Below, piece after piece: positions 50,000 through 61,601 of a stretch of DNA of 64,000 nucleotides. The DNA comes from an uncultured Methylophilaceae bacterium (GTDB lineage: Bacteria > Pseudomonadota > Gammaproteobacteria > Burkholderiales > Methylophilaceae). The number at the start of each line of letters is the position of its first letter. The first letter of the stretch is position 1. Where the stretch lies: NCBI GenBank assembly GCA_903834185.1, contig CAILHX010000003.1, positions 1 to 64,000 of the forward strand. The letters run 5' to 3'. The position numbers were made by a program, and so were the translations under genes. The notes beneath the pieces are model-generated. The model had not been told where the DNA came from. It searched no databases and was given only the letters and a program-made list of their open reading frames with translations.

Positions 50000-50701
50000 A
50001 TGTTAGAAATTCGCAAAAGCAAAGATAGAGGACACCGTGACCATGGCTGGTTGAACACCCGTCACACATTTTCGTTCGCCGATTATTATGACCCGGAAAA
50101 TATGGGCTTTTCGGTGTTAAGGGTGATCAATGATGACATCGTGCATGCAAAGCGCGGTTTCGGCATGCATGGCCATAACGATATGGAGATTGTCACTTAT
50201 GTATTGCAAGGTGAGCTGCAGCATCAGGATAGCCTAGGCAATGGCTCGGTGATCCGTCCTGGTGATGTGCAGCGCATGAGCGCAGGCACCGGCATCCGCC
50301 ACAGCGAATTCAACCCTTCAGAGACTGAGCCTGTGCATTTGCTCCAGATATGGCTGTTGCCTGCAAAGAATGGGGTAACGCCTAGCTACGAGCAAAAAGC
50401 GTTCGGTGACGATGAAAAACGTGGCAAATTACGCCTGATCGCTTCACCGGACGGTACAGAAAATTCAGTAACCATAGGCCAGGATGTACTTTTGTATTCG
50501 GCGTTGCTGGATGGAACAGAACGAACCGGCAAGGCTATTGCCCAAGGTCGCAAGGCTTATGTGCAGGTGGCAGCAGGCAGTCTGACAGTCAATGGCGTTG
50601 CATTAGCTGTGGGTGATGGTCTGCGTGTTACCGAAGCCGTGGAACTGACTTTCGAGGAGGGACGGCAGGCTGAGTTTTTACTTTTTGATCTACCAGCATA
50701 A
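50000..50701 (+). CDS. Pirin-family protein (YhaK/YhhW-like)
   Basis: A bicupin of 233 residues. The N-terminal cupin has metal ligands in the pirin pattern: His57, His59, His101 and Glu103. Some bacterial pirins oxidise quercetin; others bind reactive species. It is divergent from the YhaJ-like regulator, the E. coli yhaJ/yhaK arrangement. The ATG at 50000 has GAAAGG upstream. First gene of the rightward redox set. Confidence 0.9.
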   Translation: MLEIRKSKDRGHRDHGWLNTRHTFSFADYYDPENMGFSVLRVINDDIVHAKRGFGMHGHNDMEIVTYVLQGELQHQDSLGNGSVIRPGDVQRMSAGTGIRHSEFNPSETEPVHLLQIWLLPAKNGVTPSYEQKAFGDDEKRGKLRLIASPDGTENSVTIGQDVLLYSALLDGTERTGKAIAQGRKAYVQVAAGSLTVNGVALAVGDGLRVTEAVELTFEEGRQAEFLLFDLPA

Positions 50702-50752
50702 CTATTAAGTATTAGAAGCATGGTTTTAATTTAACTATCATAAGGAGTCATC

Positions 50753-51328
50753 ATGGCAAAAGTAGCAGTGGTATATCACAGTGGGTATGGGCATACAGCC
50801 GAGCAAGCCAAGGCGGTGATACGTGGTGTGGAGAGCGTGAGCGGCACCAATGCTAACCTGATCCCGGTTGATCAGATTGAACAGCATTGGGTTACGCTGG
50901 AAGCTGCGGATGCCATCATTTTCGGTAGTCCTACCTATATGGGCAGTGCATCTGCACCGTTCAAGACTTTTATGGATGCCAGTTCCAAGGTCTGGTTTGG
51001 ACAGGGATGGAAGAACAAGATTGCGGCTGGCTTTACCAATTCAGCGAGCCAGAACGGCGACAAATTGAATACCCTGGTGCAACTGGCTATTTTTGCTGCG
51101 CAGCACGGTATGATCTGGGTCGGGCTTGATCTGATGCCGGGCAACAATAATAGCAAAGGCTCGGTAAATGACTTGAACCGACTGGGTGGTTTTTTGGGTG
51201 CCTTGGCGCAATCCAATTCAGACGAAGGCCCTGACGCAGGTCCAATCGCCAGTGACCTGAAAACAGCAGAGCATCTGGGAGCACGCGTGGCGCAAATTAC
51301 TAACCAGTTTTTAGCTGGACGTAAATAG
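50753..51328 (+). CDS. Flavodoxin-fold NAD(P)H:quinone oxidoreductase-like protein
   Basis: A 191-residue FMN-binding flavodoxin-fold protein: VVYHSGYGHTAEQA is the phosphate loop, SPTYMGSASAPFK the second loop. It is related to WrbA and other quinone reductases but distinct from the WrbA at 56961-57557. It has a strong TAAGGAG ribosome site. Two-electron reduction of quinones would fit the LysR and pirin neighbours. Confidence 0.87.
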   Translation: MAKVAVVYHSGYGHTAEQAKAVIRGVESVSGTNANLIPVDQIEQHWVTLEAADAIIFGSPTYMGSASAPFKTFMDASSKVWFGQGWKNKIAAGFTNSASQNGDKLNTLVQLAIFAAQHGMIWVGLDLMPGNNNSKGSVNDLNRLGGFLGALAQSNSDEGPDAGPIASDLKTAEHLGARVAQITNQFLAGRK

Positions 51329-51351
51329 CTCAAGCGAGTGGAATATTTTAT

Positions 51352-51376
51352 GGAGTAATCTGGTACTGATTACTCC
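51352..51376. promoter_or_regulatory. Intergenic hairpin after the flavodoxin gene
   Basis: GGAGTAATC pairs with GATTACTCC (9 bp) around TGGTACT. No T tract follows, so it is not an ordinary terminator. It may stabilise or separate parts of the transcript upstream of the yceI-like gene. Confidence 0.4.
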
Positions 51377-51446
51377 TGTGGTTACAAACACGTCCCGACA
51401 GGCATGACGTGTGATATCAGGCACTAAAATTATTAAGGAGAATTTG

Positions 51447-52046
51447 ATGAAAAATTTGATGGTTGGTCTGGTTTTGGCCGGTTTTACCAGTATTGCTTTC
51501 GCACAAAATATACAAACTTACGGCATTGATAATACCCATAGCTTTGCCAATTTTACGATACGGCACGTGGTCTCCAAGACCGCTGGCACCTTTCCCGATG
51601 TAACAGGCCTAATCACCATAGACCACGATAATCTGAATAATTCCAGTGTGAAAGCCAGCATCAATATACTCAGCGTGAATACCAACAATGCCAAACGTGA
51701 CGAACATATCACCACCAAACCCGAATATCTGGATGCCGGCAAGTTTGCGAAAATGACGTTCGAAAGCACTTCAGTTGAAGCCAGCAGCAAGACCGAAGGT
51801 ATATTGCATGGTAGTTTCACGCTGCACGGCGTGACCAAACAGATCTCATTCCCGTTCAAGATACTGGGTATCGGTTCCGACCCGTGGGGTGGGACGCGTA
51901 TGGGTATAGAAGCGCATACCAGCATCAAGGCATCTGATTACGGTCTGGCCTGGGGAGTACAACCGAATGCGCCTATAGGCGATGAAGTCGACATTACTTT
52001 ATTGATTGAAGGTGTGAAGAGCAGCCCTGACCATAAACCGTTCTAA
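51447..52046 (+). CDS. YceI-family periplasmic lipid-binding protein
   Basis: A 199-residue exported protein with a signal peptide (cleaved at SIAFA-Q, residue 19) and a YceI lipocalin-like barrel: YGIDNTHSFANFTIRH, the conserved KRDEHIT segment and GHFTLHG-type GSFTLHGVTKQISFP. YceI proteins bind isoprenoids such as ubiquinone, or amphiphiles. AAGGAG precedes the ATG at 51447. Its place after a quinone-reductase-like gene is suggestive. Confidence 0.9.
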   Translation: MKNLMVGLVLAGFTSIAFAQNIQTYGIDNTHSFANFTIRHVVSKTAGTFPDVTGLITIDHDNLNNSSVKASINILSVNTNNAKRDEHITTKPEYLDAGKFAKMTFESTSVEASSKTEGILHGSFTLHGVTKQISFPFKILGIGSDPWGGTRMGIEAHTSIKASDYGLAWGVQPNAPIGDEVDITLLIEGVKSSPDHKPF

Positions 52047-52065
52047 TTAGCTTGGGAATTTTAAT

Positions 52066-53151
52066 ATGACAGACTTATTTACCCCAATAAAACTGGGTAG
52101 CATGCAGTTGTCGAATCGTATCGTGATGGCGCCGTTGACACGTAACCGTGCTGCCATGCCCGGTAATATTCCGCAGGAGATCAATGTCACGTATTACACC
52201 CAGCGCGCTTCTGCCGGTCTGATCATCACCGAAGCGAGTCCAATTTCAGCAATGGGGCATGGCTATCCAGCCACGCCAGGCATCCACACTGCACAACAGG
52301 TTGCAGGCTGGAAAAAAGTGGTGGATGCGGTACATGCCGAAGGTGGGCGCATCGTTTTGCAATTGTGGCATGTGGGGCGCATTTCACATCCCTCGTTATT
52401 GCCGAAAAACGCGTTACCGGTTGCACCTTCTGCTCTCAAACCGGCGGGACAGGCGTTCACTTATCAGGGTTTGCAGGATTTTGTGACGCCTCGTGCGCTG
52501 AATACGGCTGAGATAGAAGCTGTGATCAACGAATACAGAGTGGGTGCGCAGCATGCATTGCAGGCCGGATTTGACGGCGTGGAGATTCACAGTGCCAACG
52601 GATATTTGCTTGACCAGTTTCTGCGCGATAGCACCAATAAACGATTCGATCAGTATGGCGGTAGCATAGAAAACCGTACGCGTTTGTTATTGGAAGTCAC
52701 CGCTACCGTATGTAAAGTTTGGGGTAGCGACAGGGTTGGAGTACGTATTTCTCCGATCAATCCTTTCAACGATATACACGATTCCAACCCACAAGCACTG
52801 TTCAATCATGCCGCCGATGAGCTCAATCAGTTCAAACTTGCCTATCTGCATGCGGTGGAAATAGGGATCAATAGCAGCGGACCTCTGCAAGAATTCGATT
52901 TTGTTCAACTGCGCCGCCGTTTCAAGAGTAACTACATTGCCAACGGCAGCTACGACTTTGCTCGCGGTACCGCTGCTGTGTCTGAAAACAAAGCGGATTG
53001 CATCGCTTATGGCGTACCTTTCATCGCCAATCCGGATCTGGTGGAAAGATTCAAGCTGAACGCCCCGCTCAACACTCCCGACCACACTACCTTTTATGGT
53101 GGGGCCGAGCATGGTTATACTGATTATCCAGCGCTTGATAAAACCCTATAA
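52066..53151 (+). CDS. Old Yellow Enzyme-family alkene reductase (NemA-like)
   Basis: An FMN-dependent ene-reductase of 361 residues. It has the His/Asn acceptor pair in GVEIHSANGYLLDQF, RIVMAPLTRNRA and LQLWHVGRISHPS at the flavin site, and YGGSIENRTRLLLE. Such enzymes reduce electrophilic alkenes, nitro compounds or N-ethylmaleimide. It lies 19 bases after the yceI-like gene and is followed by the nitroreductase, as expected of an electrophile-response set. Confidence 0.92.
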   Translation: MTDLFTPIKLGSMQLSNRIVMAPLTRNRAAMPGNIPQEINVTYYTQRASAGLIITEASPISAMGHGYPATPGIHTAQQVAGWKKVVDAVHAEGGRIVLQLWHVGRISHPSLLPKNALPVAPSALKPAGQAFTYQGLQDFVTPRALNTAEIEAVINEYRVGAQHALQAGFDGVEIHSANGYLLDQFLRDSTNKRFDQYGGSIENRTRLLLEVTATVCKVWGSDRVGVRISPINPFNDIHDSNPQALFNHAADELNQFKLAYLHAVEIGINSSGPLQEFDFVQLRRRFKSNYIANGSYDFARGTAAVSENKADCIAYGVPFIANPDLVERFKLNAPLNTPDHTTFYGGAEHGYTDYPALDKTL

Positions 53152-53161
53152 GGAAACCCGT

Positions 53162-53770
53162 ATGAAAAAACCGGCAATCACCCAGGTAGACATTCATCCA
53201 TTATTGGCCGAGCGCTGGAGTAGCCGCGCTTATGATGCCAGCAAGTCTGTTACTCAAGAGCAGACCATCGCGCTGCTGGAAGCGGCACGCTGGGCACCTT
53301 CTTGTTTTGGCGATCAACCATGGCGCTTTGTGATCTGGAACAAGGCTACAGATCCAACCGGCTGGCAACAGGCTTTGGAATGTCTGGTTCCCGGTAATCA
53401 GTCGTGGGTGCAGGATGCGCCTTTACTGATGTTGGTTACCGCGGACAGTCTGTTTACCCATAATGGCAAACCCAACCGCTGGGGGCAATATGACACAGGC
53501 GCTGCGGCAGAGAATCTATGCCTGCAAGCAGAAGCGTTGGGTTTGAAAGCGCATCAGATGGGCGGCTTCGATGTGGACAAGGCGCGCACTCTGGCAGCTG
53601 TTCCTGAGCAATATCAATTGATGGCGATGCTGTCGGTGGGCTATCCGGCGGCGCTGGAAAATATCAATGACGAACTGAAAGGGCGCGAAATTGCGCCCAG
53701 GCAACGACGCGAATTGAACGAGCTGTTTTTTGCCGGAACCTGGGGTAAACGTTCCGTCGATAATGTCTGA
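53162..53770 (+). CDS. Nitroreductase-family FMN oxidoreductase
   Basis: A 202-residue nitroreductase-fold protein with the FMN-binding SSRAYD at the N-terminus, ARWAPSCFGDQPWRFV, and the YPAALENINDELKGRE C-terminal region. Members reduce nitro- and quinone compounds. The ATG at 53162 follows AAGGAAA and gives the normal N-terminus; an earlier in-frame ATG lies inside the OYE gene. Ten bases separate it from that gene. Confidence 0.9.
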   Translation: MKKPAITQVDIHPLLAERWSSRAYDASKSVTQEQTIALLEAARWAPSCFGDQPWRFVIWNKATDPTGWQQALECLVPGNQSWVQDAPLLMLVTADSLFTHNGKPNRWGQYDTGAAAENLCLQAEALGLKAHQMGGFDVDKARTLAAVPEQYQLMAMLSVGYPAALENINDELKGREIAPRQRRELNELFFAGTWGKRSVDNV

Positions 53771-53807
53771 TAGAATGCGGCTTTTCGAATTTTAGGAATT
53801 CATCAGC

Positions 53808-54194
53808 ATGGCAGTGATAGAACTTACCAAAGCGAATTTCAAGGACACCATAGAGCAGAATAGTTTTGTCATAGTTGACTTTTGGGCGCCGTGGTGTGAG
53901 CCATGCGTTAATTTCACCCCTACCTTTGCAGCAGCAGCAGAAGCCAACCCTGACGTGGTGTTTGGCATGGTCAACACTGAGATTGACGGCGAAATCGCCG
54001 AATATTTCAACGTGGACAAGATCCCCGGCATTATGGTGGTACGTGATCAGGCCAGCATCCTGGCACAAGTAGGGGAGCTTGGTGCACCGGCATTAGCCGA
54101 GATCATCAACTGGGCACGCCAGTATGACATGAAGGCGGTGCATCAGTATTACGCAGACCAGGATAAAGAGACCGATAAGCCAGCGAAGAAATAA
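53808..54194 (+). CDS. Thioredoxin-family protein with CEPC active site
   Basis: A 128-residue cytoplasmic thioredoxin-fold protein. The active site is WCEPC (Cys30, Cys33) in place of WCGPC; the cis-Pro loop is KIPGIMV. The Glu next to the first Cys should alter its redox potential. The C-terminal 25 residues are charged and probably disordered. It lies 37 bases after the nitroreductase; TAGAAT may be a separate -10 just before it. Confidence 0.9.
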   Translation: MAVIELTKANFKDTIEQNSFVIVDFWAPWCEPCVNFTPTFAAAAEANPDVVFGMVNTEIDGEIAEYFNVDKIPGIMVVRDQASILAQVGELGAPALAEIINWARQYDMKAVHQYYADQDKETDKPAKK

Positions 54195-54254
54195 GCTGCA
54201 AAAGCGTGCAAATTACAATACGGTGCTATTTTGTGCCCCGCTGATTGAGTCCCG

Positions 54255-55169
54255 CTAATTCATCGTGGCATTGGCGGGAAGAAATTTTTCCGGGTCAATA
54301 GGCTGCCCCAGTTTGCGTATCTCGAAGTGCAGCATCACGCTGTCGGTATCGCTATTACCCATCTCTGCGATCTTCTGCCCTTTGACCACGTCCTGCCCTT
54401 CTTTCACAACGATCTGGCTATTGTGTGCATATGCTGAAAGGTAGGTTGTATTGTGCTTGATGATGACCATCTTGCCATAACCGCGCAGTCCATTGCCGCT
54501 ATAAACAACCTTACCTGATGCAGCAGAAAGCACAGGCTGACCTATGCTTCCGGAGATATCCAGCCCCTTGCTGGTGTCGCTGAATTTGGTCAGAATTTTT
54601 CCTACTGCAGGCCAACCCCATTCCACCGCATTTTCGTCGGCTATTTTCTCTGCAGGCTTTGTTACGTCTGGCTTGGCTTCCGTGGCTGCGCTTACTGGTT
54701 CATCAAGTGGTTTTGCTTGAGGCGGCGCTTCGGTCTTGATGGCGCTGACCACCGTTGCATCTGTAGCAGCAGGTGCGGGAGCCGGTGTAGGTTTGGGCGC
54801 AGAAACGGCTGCCATGGCAACAGGGTTGTTTTCTGTGCCAGCAGGCGCCTTCAACTTGAGTGCTTGTCCGACCTTGATCGTGTAATTAGGCGCTGTAATT
54901 TCGTTCCAGCGCGCGATATCTTTGTAATCAAAGCCATATTCAAGGCCGATAGCATATAAAGTATCGCCTTTTTTTACGATGTAACTATCCGGACGCCAGT
55001 CCGCCGATTTTTCGGAAGCTGTTTTTTTTGCGATTACAGATTTGCTTGTTTGACCTGCCGGCTTTGCGCCAGTCTGAGTCCGTTCGATGACCGGCGCTTT
55101 CAGCGTGCTGGCGCAGCCCGCCAATAGAAGTAACGCAACAATAAGTGCAGAATGTGTTGAATACTTCAT
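54255..55169 (-). CDS. nlpD: LysM/M23-domain lipoprotein NlpD
   Basis: An outer-membrane lipoprotein that activates cell-wall amidases. Lipobox LLAGC is at residues 15-19; a LysM domain follows (IVKKGDTLYAIGLEYGF to QALKLKA, about 63-108); an Ala/Pro/Thr-rich linker leads to a LytM domain from about 185. The zinc ligands of active M23 peptidases are not all present (GLDISGS has no His; LHFEIR has only one), as in NlpD. It overlaps pcm by four bases. The usual neighbour rpoS is absent; a convergent thioredoxin gene lies there instead. Confidence 0.93.
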   Translation of the reverse strand: MKYSTHSALIVALLLLAGCASTLKAPVIERTQTGAKPAGQTSKSVIAKKTASEKSADWRPDSYIVKKGDTLYAIGLEYGFDYKDIARWNEITAPNYTIKVGQALKLKAPAGTENNPVAMAAVSAPKPTPAPAPAATDATVVSAIKTEAPPQAKPLDEPVSAATEAKPDVTKPAEKIADENAVEWGWPAVGKILTKFSDTSKGLDISGSIGQPVLSAASGKVVYSGNGLRGYGKMVIIKHNTTYLSAYAHNSQIVVKEGQDVVKGQKIAEMGNSDTDSVMLHFEIRKLGQPIDPEKFLPANATMN

Positions 55170-55822
55170 GCGATCCCTCCCATCAAGGGTACGAATTTCA
55201 CTGCTTCAAGTTCGGTTTTACGATAGTCATCCGCCGTGCGTTCTACCAGTGTTAACATTTGCTCCATGGTACCGACGGGAATCACCAGTCGCCCGCCGAC
55301 TGCCAATTGCCGTAGCAAATCTTCAGGAATATGGGTGGCGGCGGCGGTCACTATGATGCCATCGAACGGCGCCATTTCCGGCAGACCGAAATGACCATCC
55401 GCTTTTTTCACTTTGACATTGCGTAGTTTAAGTTCGCGAAAATGCCCTTTGGCAATTTCCAGCAAAGGCGCGATGCGTTCCACTGAATATACTTCCTGCG
55501 CCACCCGCGACAGAATGGAAGTCTGATAACCACATCCGGTACCAATTTCCAGCACCTTGCCCAAGGCACCCCCGGCGCGTAGCAATTCCGTCATTCGCGC
55601 AACGATGTACGGCTGCGAGATTGTCTGCTTATGGCCGATGGGTAGCGAGGCATCCTCATAGGCGCGCGTTGCCAGCGCTTCGTCCAGAAAAATGTGGCGC
55701 GGGATTTCGAGCATCGCAGCCAACACCAACTCATCCTTAATACCTTGTTCGCGCAGGCGGTTTATCATGCGATCACGAGTGCGCTGTGAGGTCATGCCTA
55801 TGCCAGAGATTCTGGTGGTCAT
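55166..55822 (-). CDS. pcm: Protein-L-isoaspartate O-methyltransferase
   Basis: Methylates isoaspartyl residues so damaged proteins can be repaired. The 218-residue protein has the active loop with [11 protein letters not shown] and the SAM motif [15 protein letters not shown]. It is the orthodox Pcm, in the conserved surE-pcm-nlpD order with four-base overlaps on each side. Compare the divergent PCMT-like protein at 9290-9961. Confidence 0.96.
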   Translation of the reverse strand: MTTRISGIGMTSQRTRDRMINRLREQGIKDELVLAAMLEIPRHIFLDEALATRAYEDASLPIGHKQTISQPYIVARMTELLRAGGALGKVLEIGTGCGYQTSILSRVAQEVYSVERIAPLLEIAKGHFRELKLRNVKVKKADGHFGLPEMAPFDGIIVTAAATHIPEDLLRQLAVGGRLVIPVGTMEQMLTLVERTADDYRKTELEAVKFVPLMGGIA

Positions 55823-56562
55823 TTATGCATCCAATTTTTTAGGGCGTCCATTTGTGCATATTGCGTCAGATCGATCTGTAATGGTGTGAGCGAAATCAGA
55901 CCATTCTCTACGGCATCAAAATCCGTACCTGTACCTGCATCCTGTGCTGCACCGGCAGCACCCACCCAATACACGGTTTCGCCGCGCGGCGTGGTGGAAC
56001 GTATCACCGGCTCTGCCTTGTGGCGGCGCCCCAGGCGTGTGACGGCCATGCCCTTGATTTCCTGCTGTGGCAGATCCGGTACATTGACATTGAGCAAAAT
56101 GGGCTCATGGTAAGAGTTTTGCTGAAATCTTTTAACCAGTTCAACCACCGCATTGGCTGCAGTCTCAAAATGGGTGGCATGGTGCTGGGACATGGAAACC
56201 GCGAGTGACGGAATGCCCAATAAAAACCCTTCTGTGGCTGCCGCGACAGTCCCGGAATAAATGGTATCGTCACCCATATTGGCACCATCGTTGATACCAG
56301 AGATCACCATATCGGGAAGTTCAGCCAGCAATCCGGTTACCGCCAGATGCACGCAGTCTGTCGGTGTGCCGTTCACGTAAAAAAAACCGTTATCCGCACG
56401 GCGCACAGTGAGGGGACGATCCAGTGTTAATGAATTGCTCGCTCCACTGCGGTTGCGCTCTGGCGCGACAACGGTAATCTCCGCCAGCGGCTTCAAAGCT
56501 TCGGCCAGTATCTGTAGGCCGGGGGCAAAATAGCCGTCGTCGTTGGAAAGCAGAATATGCAT
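55819..56562 (-). CDS. surE: 5'/3'-nucleotidase SurE
   Basis: A metal-dependent nucleoside-monophosphate phosphatase of 247 residues, linked to stationary-phase survival. The metal-site motif [11 protein letters not shown] is at the N-terminus; [21 protein letters not shown] and the ATHFE region complete the site. First of the surE-pcm-nlpD run; the DUF2069 gene lies 30 bases upstream. Confidence 0.96.
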   Translation of the reverse strand: MHILLSNDDGYFAPGLQILAEALKPLAEITVVAPERNRSGASNSLTLDRPLTVRRADNGFFYVNGTPTDCVHLAVTGLLAELPDMVISGINDGANMGDDTIYSGTVAAATEGFLLGIPSLAVSMSQHHATHFETAANAVVELVKRFQQNSYHEPILLNVNVPDLPQQEIKGMAVTRLGRRHKAEPVIRSTTPRGETVYWVGAAGAAQDAGTGTDFDAVENGLISLTPLQIDLTQYAQMDALKNWMHK

Positions 56563-56592
56563 TGGAGTTTAATTCATCAGAAAACGGAGCGA

Positions 56593-57566
<974 letters not shown>

Positions 57567-57620
57567 TTACTGGATTCGGAGATAGAATCCTGCATATCAC
57601 AACTATTCATATTAGGAATT

Positions 57621-57938
57621 ATGTCCATGCGCCAATTCACACTGCTGGGTTTTGTTATGTTACTGGCTATGCTCCCATCTGCACCCGCCATGGCAGATCC
57701 TGCGGGTCACGATATAGAGGTAACGACACCATCCGGCGACAAGGCTATCCTGCACCCCAACGGCCGGTGGGATTATGTGGATACTGCCAAGGCAGAAGCT
57801 GCACAAGAGATTGCCAAGACTTATCCTGAGAATCAGGGTTGTCCGGCAGGCTGGAGAGGCGGTTACGGATTTGGGCGTTGCATTCCCCCTGATGACAAGG
57901 ATTACAACCGGGGGTCGTTGAGCGGTAAGGGTTGGTAA
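57621..57938 (+). CDS. Small exported protein of unknown function
   Basis: A 105-residue protein with a signal peptide cleaved near PAMA-D (residue 25). The mature part has GDKAILHPNGRWDYVD, a pattern like the DG-x-V-x-L-x-x-DGTW repeat of small periplasmic proteins, and a C-terminal GCPAGWRGGYGFGRCIPP segment with two cysteines likely to be disulfide-bonded. The ATG at 57621 has AGGAAT upstream. No partner is evident; it is divergent from wrbA. Confidence 0.6.
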   Translation: MSMRQFTLLGFVMLLAMLPSAPAMADPAGHDIEVTTPSGDKAILHPNGRWDYVDTAKAEAAQEIAKTYPENQGCPAGWRGGYGFGRCIPPDDKDYNRGSLSGKGW

Positions 57939-58037
57939 GAAAGATCTGTCCGATTGACTTGCAGAAGTTGTGAATGTGGTGGCGCAGACAACTTGGGTCA
58001 ACATGATGACAATTTCACTGGCTTTGTGATTTGGTCG

Positions 58038-58871
58038 TTAGGGCTCTTTAGGAGTTTTAATAGAGTTCACGTAAGTCACCAGTTTTTCCCGTAGCTGTTC
58101 GATTGTTTCTCGATTCAAAGCCTTCTCGCTGATTTCTGTTTTTGCAGTCACCTTATTGCCAATATCATCGCTTACTGTACATTGGGTCTGGTCATGATAT
58201 TCCTCACAACGGGCATGCACTGGGATACCAGATGGGGCAATCATGGCTGCGTGATTATTATTACTTGCATCTTGCAAGACAATAAAAAACGCGATTTTGA
58301 CTTTATCTCCATTTTCCAATGTTCTGCTGCCATTGCAGGCAATAACTCCAGCGTTTGCAGTTGTGATGCATGCGCCGATTTTATTAAGGTGCTTCAAATA
58401 CTCCACTAGCCTTGAACCTTCTGGGGTCTCGGACAAAATGATCCCTTTAATGGAGTCGTCTTGACCAGGTTCAACATCAATCATCACATATGGCACAGGG
58501 TGGCTTTCACATCCCCAGAGGCGAGGGATTGTTCTGGTCACCTTCCCTTGGTTATCGGCAGAAAAATTTATCTCTTTTAATATGCCGCGCAATAGTCCTT
58601 TTGCGATTTTCTGTTTAGGAACCGCAAAAATTTGATTACCTACTTTGAAGTAGATCGCCGCTTCCCCGCCGTTCTCGCAAAACGTTCCAATAAATAGCTT
58701 TGCCGCGGTTTCTGTGGTGGGCAGAGTACCTTTAAATTCGACCTCGTCTGTTTCGTGTTTGAAAGTAACGGAAATGCCATCTGGGGGAAGAGTGTATTGA
58801 GTATCGGCGTGCAGAGATAATGTATACATTAACAGCGATATACAAATAAAACACAGAATCTTCGTCATCAT
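58038..58871 (-). CDS. Exported protein of unknown function
   Basis: A 277-residue protein with a signal peptide (cleaved near LHADT, about residue 23). The mature part is beta-rich and has about six cysteines, spread over FCENGG, LWGCESH, GACITT, IACNGS, ARCEEY and QTQCTV, which suggests several disulfides. No domain was recognised. The ATG at 58871 is one of two tandem ATGs; a TTG just before is less likely. It lies 24 bases from the purB start-side neighbour's stop and reads away from it. Lower GC and looser codon use than its neighbours hint at recent arrival, judged by eye. Confidence 0.65.
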   Translation of the reverse strand: MMTKILCFICISLLMYTLSLHADTQYTLPPDGISVTFKHETDEVEFKGTLPTTETAAKLFIGTFCENGGEAAIYFKVGNQIFAVPKQKIAKGLLRGILKEINFSADNQGKVTRTIPRLWGCESHPVPYVMIDVEPGQDDSIKGIILSETPEGSRLVEYLKHLNKIGACITTANAGVIACNGSRTLENGDKVKIAFFIVLQDASNNNHAAMIAPSGIPVHARCEEYHDQTQCTVSDDIGNKVTAKTEISEKALNRETIEQLREKLVTYVNSIKTPKEP

Positions 58872-58894
58872 CAATCCGTTGATTGTAATAAGAC

Positions 58895-60340
<1,446 letters not shown>

Positions 60341-60485
60341 TTAACGTCCCTGCCGGATGTAATTTTACTCCACACTGATCGCCGTCGGGTAAATGGCTTG
60401 TAGGCAAGATGAATGGTAATATTGTTCGATGTTCTGATTAGATGCTGACTGTTATTAAAGATCGTCATACAACATAGGAAAAAAC

Positions 60486-61601
60486 ATGATTGGCTCATTT
60501 CATCCACCGCAAAGAATATTGATGGGGCCGGGGCCTTCCGATGTCAGCCCAAGGGTATTGGCGGCAATGGGACGCCCCACTATCGGCCATCTTGATCCGG
60601 CGTTCGTAGGCATGATGGACGAGATGAAAACTCTGCTGCAATATGCTTTTCAGACCAAGAACGAACTGGTAATGCCGGTTTCAGCGCCAGGATCAGCGGG
60701 CATGGAGACTTGTTTCGTCAATTTGGTGGAGCCGGGTGACAAGGTCATTGTTTGCCAGAATGGGGTATTTGGCGGGCGCATGAAAGAAAACGTAGAGCGC
60801 TGTGGTGGCATTGCTGTCATGGTGATGGACGACTGGGGTAATGCGGTTGATGCCAACAAGGTGGAAGACACATTAAAAGCCAATCCCGATGCCAAGATAT
60901 TGGCGTTCGTACATGCCGAAACCTCTACCGGTGCGCAGTCTGATGCCAAAATCCTTTGCGCACTGGCGCAAAAATACAATGTACTGACCATCGTGGATGC
61001 GGTGACTTCTTTGGGAGGCACACCGATCAAAGTCGACGAGTGGGGTATAGATGCCATCTATTCAGGCTCGCAAAAATGCCTGTCATGCACACCCGGATTG
61101 TCTCCTATCAGTTTCAGCGCACGAGCGATGGATGTGGTGAAAAGCCGTAAGACCAAGATACAAAGCTGGTTTCTGGATCTAACGCTGGTGACAGCCTATT
61201 GGGGAAACGCTGCCAAGCGTACATACCACCATACCGCCCCCATCAATGCCCTTTATGGTCTGCATGAAGCATTAGTCATGTTGCAGGAAGAAGGTCTTGA
61301 AAATGCCTGGGCACGCCACCAACATCACCATTTGGAACTGAAAAAAGGGCTGGAGGCATTGGGTTTGCGTTTTGTGGTCAAAGAGCAGGATAGATTGCCG
61401 CAATTGAATTCGGTCTATATTCCAGATGGCGTGGATGATGCCGCCGCGCGCAAATCATTACTTGAGGATTACGGCCTTGAGATAGGCGCAGGGCTGGGAG
61501 CAATGGCTGGCAAGATCTGGCGCATCGGTTTGATGGGGCATGCAGCAAACGAACGCAATGTGAATATTTGCCTGACGGCGTTGGAAGATGTGATGAGCTA
61601 G
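60486..61601 (+). CDS. Alanine/serine-glyoxylate aminotransferase family protein
   Basis: A class V PLP-dependent aminotransferase of 371 residues. The Schiff-base Lys is Lys197 in GSQKCLS, with Asp171 in TIVDAVTS on the PLP ring and the N-terminal MGPGPSDVSPRVL motif. It could transaminate glyoxylate with alanine or serine, or act as a phosphoserine-like relative; the substrate is not fixed. The next gene starts directly after its stop, so the two are probably cotranscribed. Confidence 0.92.
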   Translation: MIGSFHPPQRILMGPGPSDVSPRVLAAMGRPTIGHLDPAFVGMMDEMKTLLQYAFQTKNELVMPVSAPGSAGMETCFVNLVEPGDKVIVCQNGVFGGRMKENVERCGGIAVMVMDDWGNAVDANKVEDTLKANPDAKILAFVHAETSTGAQSDAKILCALAQKYNVLTIVDAVTSLGGTPIKVDEWGIDAIYSGSQKCLSCTPGLSPISFSARAMDVVKSRKTKIQSWFLDLTLVTAYWGNAAKRTYHHTAPINALYGLHEALVMLQEEGLENAWARHQHHHLELKKGLEALGLRFVVKEQDRLPQLNSVYIPDGVDDAAARKSLLEDYGLEIGAGLGAMAGKIWRIGLMGHAANERNVNICLTALEDVMS

